From Breviolum minutum Mf 1.05b.01 (lineage: Eukaryota > Sar > Dinophyceae > Suessiales > Symbiodiniaceae): a DNA stretch of 64,000 nt. This document shows, in pieces, positions 61,156 through 64,000 of this stretch. The stretch is taken from contig DF239306.1 of the NCBI GenBank assembly GCA_000507305.1, positions 202,458 through 266,457 of the forward strand, written 5' to 3'. A program made the translations under genes and the position numbers. The notes beneath the pieces are model-generated. The model made no database searches and had not been told where the DNA came from. It was given only the letters and a program-made list of their open reading frames with translations. Within the stretch, counting starts at the first letter, position 1. Every line of letters begins with the position of its first letter.

Positions 61156-61479
61156 CTTGTTTCTTGCTTTTGCTTTGAGAAAACTCTCCCAGTCTCGGCT
61201 CAAATTGATAGAATCCTTCAACTGGGTGAAGGTGGGATATGGTATTGAAGGTTCTGCCAATCAGGGTTTGGGTTGAAAAATTTCCTTTTCTGGGCAGGCA
61301 ACATCATGGCGGCCGAGGTTTGGAGCTCATACTTTCTTTGATGCCATTTGGATCTCATTTGAATATTTGCAGATTTTGATTGGAGACTACGAAAGCAAGC
61401 GAAGCTGGCGAAACTAGCTGGGGTTTCTCTTGCGGTAGCAAGGTTACACGAATGCGCAGGCAATTGTAAGGACAACAAA

Positions 61480-61676
61480 GCGACGATAATGAGACAAAAG
61501 CAACATCAACAACAAAAAGAGGATCAAAAACAAGAACAAGCAGCGAACAACAAGTAACCGAGAATCAACAACACACCAGAAACAACAGCAACAACAAGAA
61601 CAGTAACAAAAACAACACGAAGAACATTATCAACAACTTTATAACTATATCAACCAAGAGCAGCGAGAACAACAAG

Positions 61677-61760
<84 letters not shown>

Positions 61761-62060
61761 CTGACAACCATCACGACGGCAACAACATAAACAACGACCA
61801 CGACAAGAGCCACCACCACAGCAACAACATTTATCAAGAAGAAGAGCCTGAAAATACGAATGACAAGAGAAAGTGGGAGTACGAGAATGTTAGGAAGATG
61901 GGCAAAAGAGTAGAAACAGATTCTTTGAGGCCCTGGTATACCTAAGAAAGACAAGGCACAACAACCTTAACAGCCTGAACGAAATGATGAATTGAATTGG
62001 AATCAGCAAAAAGAGCTAGATAAAGAAGAGGAACAAGAGCAACAGCAGCAATGAGACCAA
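61480..62060. repeat. CAA-rich region with a pure (CAA)n microsatellite
   Basis: The pure part runs 61680-61760, about 27 uninterrupted CAA units. Sequence on both sides is biased to CAA, AAG and AGC words for some 300 bp. The Cys or Asn runs in its reading frames are repeat by-products. Confidence 0.85.
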
Positions 62061-62109
62061 GACCAGACAAAAGCTAAGGGTAAAAACAAAATGGAAAGTA
62101 AATTAAGTT

Positions 62110-62720
62110 TCCATCCCTACTGGAGATTTGCTGGACCGCATCCGTCGGTTGGAGGCATCATCCGTCAAAAGGCTCGCGGTGAAGGTGCCAATCATGGTAA
62201 TCATGCATTTTTTGCGCCTTTGTGGTTCTTATTTTAGAAACCACAGATGTATATTTGACACCTGAATCTCCGGCCGTGTCGCAGGAACCTTTTGACAAGA
62301 AGGATGATGAGGCTCCCTTGCCTACGCTTCTTGAGGTTCAAGCCTTAGTTGCTCAACTTGAGTGTTTGACTTAGGTGCTATGACCCTAGTTTTGCATCCT
62401 GAGGTGCAGCCTTGGGTATCGGAGGAGAAGGCGCTACATCAAGATCTCTTAACCTGCCGGTGCCGATGTTTGCAGGCCCAAAGTCACCCAAACTGCGCCC
62501 AGGCTGTCAAAGACCTGCCGGCAGAAATTGCCAGAGACGACGGGGAGATTGCCGCTTTGAAGGATGGAGACTCTTCCATTAATGACAAACAAGACATAGC
62601 AACGAAGCTTTCATTTGCTCCCTGCAGGCGAAACTCCACGAGAGTGGTTTCAATCTGCCTCCTGCTTTGCCTCCAAAGGCAACCGAATCAGCTCCGCCCT
62701 TGCCTCCAAAAGCCTAAAGC
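62110..62720 (+). CDS. exons of an unidentified gene with proline-rich end
   Basis: Exon about 62110-62196 reads IPTGDLLDRIRRLEASSVKR then LAVKVPIM before GTAATC. A GT-AG intron of 88 bp leads to 62285 (after GTCGCAG), reading EPFDKKDDEAPLPTLLEVQA then LVAQLE. Both borders are in phase 0. A third piece, about 62629-62718 (after CTGCAG), reads AKLHESGFNLPPALPPKATE then SAPPLPPKA and a stop; the repeated PPxLPPKA motifs look like SH3 or WW ligands. A helical reading at 62500-62610 (VKDLPAEIARDDGEIAALKD) may lie between. No family recognised. Confidence 0.4.
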
Positions 62721-63660
62721 TTAATCATTTACAAGCAAGAGTTTGTCTCAAGTCTGAATGGAAGGAATTCAAACTTCAAACAGGTTTGCCTTTAAGAAAC
62801 TGAGCTTTGAACCTGCAAAGGCTGAAGAGGGAGCTCCGATGAAGGCAACTCCAGGACTGGCGTCGCTCGCAAATTTCAGGCAGGCTGCAGCAAAAACCAA
62901 CTTTGCGGAGCCGGCGGGGCTATCCGATTGCGCAAGGCAATACTACTCTGACAACATCCGCAGCGTTGGTGCTAATTCAATGGAGGCTGGTCGCCAGCCC
63001 GAATCCGCAATGAACTCGAAAAACCAACACTTACATAGTGTTCATCAAAGGTACAAGGTACCAAGAAACCTGCAGATGGCATATGTACTTGTATGATGTG
63101 AAATTCACAAATGTGGTTGTTTGAATTGAGGTTGGAAATTCGTGCAATAAGATTTTGGAGCTTGAAGATGTTGACACTATGAAGAGCCAAGTGAGTACTA
63201 AAGCTGACACCTTTTTGCTAAGTCAATATACATGCGATTGTCTAGGCAAGGACTGTACTTGCGAACAAATGACCCTTTTCGCCTACGACAGTTGCAAGCT
63301 TGCGTAACGGCGTAACGGTGAGGTGATGTCACGGAAAGAGAAAGAACTGTGGGCAAGCTGCCCCAGCCGCTCAGCTCACTCCAGAATCCATTTTGAAAAA
63401 AATGTAACTTACATAAATGTTCACTTAGGAAACATTTATGGCAACATGTGAACATGAAACTGCTTACTTACGTCAAAGCTTACGAAACCTTTCAAAACTC
63501 AAGAAAACACATATTTACCGCAAACTCTTCCCAGCTGAGGTGTCATAGAAGAGGCTAAGCGGCTTGCAGAGGAAAAGAGTATGTCTTGATTGCTGAAACC
63601 AGAGCGGTGGCTGAAACCAAAATGATTGGGTTGCCGTCTTCAAAAGAATGCCTTCAAGCT
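62721..63660. other. stretch without clear gene
   Basis: A frame at 62758-63096 is open for 112 codons (TPGLASLANFRQAAAKTNFA) and could hold an exon, but it shows no motif or splice border. The rest gives only short readings. Confidence 0.3.
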
Positions 63661-63849
63661 GGAGAACTTCGTTTGGGATCGAGATTAGACTGTAAAACCT
63701 TCATATTCTGAAGAAATCTCGAGTGAATAGTTAATTATTCAATCACACCACTCANGGAGAACTTCGTTTGGGATCGAGATTAGACTGTAAAACCTTCATA
63801 TTCTGAAGAAATCTCGAGTGAATAGTTAATTATTCAATCACACCACTCA
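63661..63849. repeat. 94-bp perfect duplication flanking a single N
   Basis: 63661-63754 and 63756-63849 are identical over 94 bp, with one N at 63755 between them. This is the pattern left when two contigs that overlap are joined without merging the overlap, so a true tandem duplication is less likely. Confidence 0.85.
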
Positions 63850-64000
63850 AAGACAATCAACAACATAAGAACATTTCAGTTTGTGTTTGCTTCAGTGGTC
63901 GGTGTTGTCATTTTTTGTTGCACAGACGTCAAGTTGTTTTCTGCTGTGTTGTAAGGAGCAGAGCCGGCATTACGAAGCACGACTGGCAGAGGCTTGAAGG

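Noticed and set aside
61565..61954. 129-residue minus-strand frame with a long Cys run
   Set aside because: The run is the CAA microsatellite read as its complement; not a cysteine-rich protein.
1..64000. tRNA, rRNA or intact spliced-leader RNA genes
   Set aside because: I looked by eye for tRNA-like clover arms, conserved rRNA words and the full spliced-leader sequence and saw none; a covariance-model search would be needed to exclude them.

Overview
The window looks like nuclear DNA of a dinoflagellate, most likely a Symbiodiniaceae coral symbiont. The reasons: genes are cut into many short exons; inferred introns mix GT-AG with GC-AG and GA-AG boundaries, a habit reported for Symbiodinium; gene-family signatures I recognise from dinoflagellates recur; and Copia, LINE and other reverse-transcriptase elements are dense. 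Nothing points to a prokaryote: no operons, ribosome binding sites or CRISPR arrays. Family recognition is from memory and exon borders are inferred by eye.

Layout. 1-13.4 kb (+ strand): a run of intron-rich genes: exons of an unknown gene (1-2582), a five-exon gene with a C5-methyltransferase-like fold (3619-5745), an acidic dinoflagellate-type gene with frame damage (6470-9201), and a multi-exon gene of a large family that may derive from a transposase (10197-13375). 13.8-24.6 kb: retroelement graveyard: 188-bp tandem repeats, a lone RNase H ORF, 338-bp direct repeats, the 3' part of one Copia element, a methyltransferase-like + RT + RNase H element, and the 3' part of a second Copia element. 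Both Copia copies carry an extra tail with one transmembrane segment after RNase H. 25.2-32.8 kb: blocks of an 11-bp satellite mixed with segmental duplications, one junction holding an N. 32.8-47.5 kb: mostly unassigned sequence with a few candidate exons and two MITE-like inverted-repeat elements. 48.2-58.5 kb (- strand): a bounded 10.3-kb LINE-like element with tandem 5' units, a zinc-finger ORF1, a very long ORF2 (repeat-rich N-terminal region, RNase H, AP-endonuclease, RT, zinc fingers, C-terminal methyltransferase-like domain), an A10 tail and an 11-bp target-site duplication. It sits antisense inside an exon of a + strand gene whose other exons flank it. 58.6-64 kb: the remaining exons, a 21-bp minisatellite, a CAA microsatellite, and a 94-bp duplication around an N that is probably an assembly artefact.

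Central observation: one SAM-methyltransferase-like fold (a Phe-x-Gly motif I, a Cys-containing motif IV, an Asp/Glu-x-Pro motif VI) occurs in three unrelated settings here: a spliced gene, the N-terminus of an RT/RNase H element, and the C-terminus of a LINE. The LINE also has an unusual domain order, RNase H before endonuclease before RT. Acquisition of cytosine methyltransferases by dinoflagellate retrotransposons has been published; the divergent domain and the architectures seen here may extend it.
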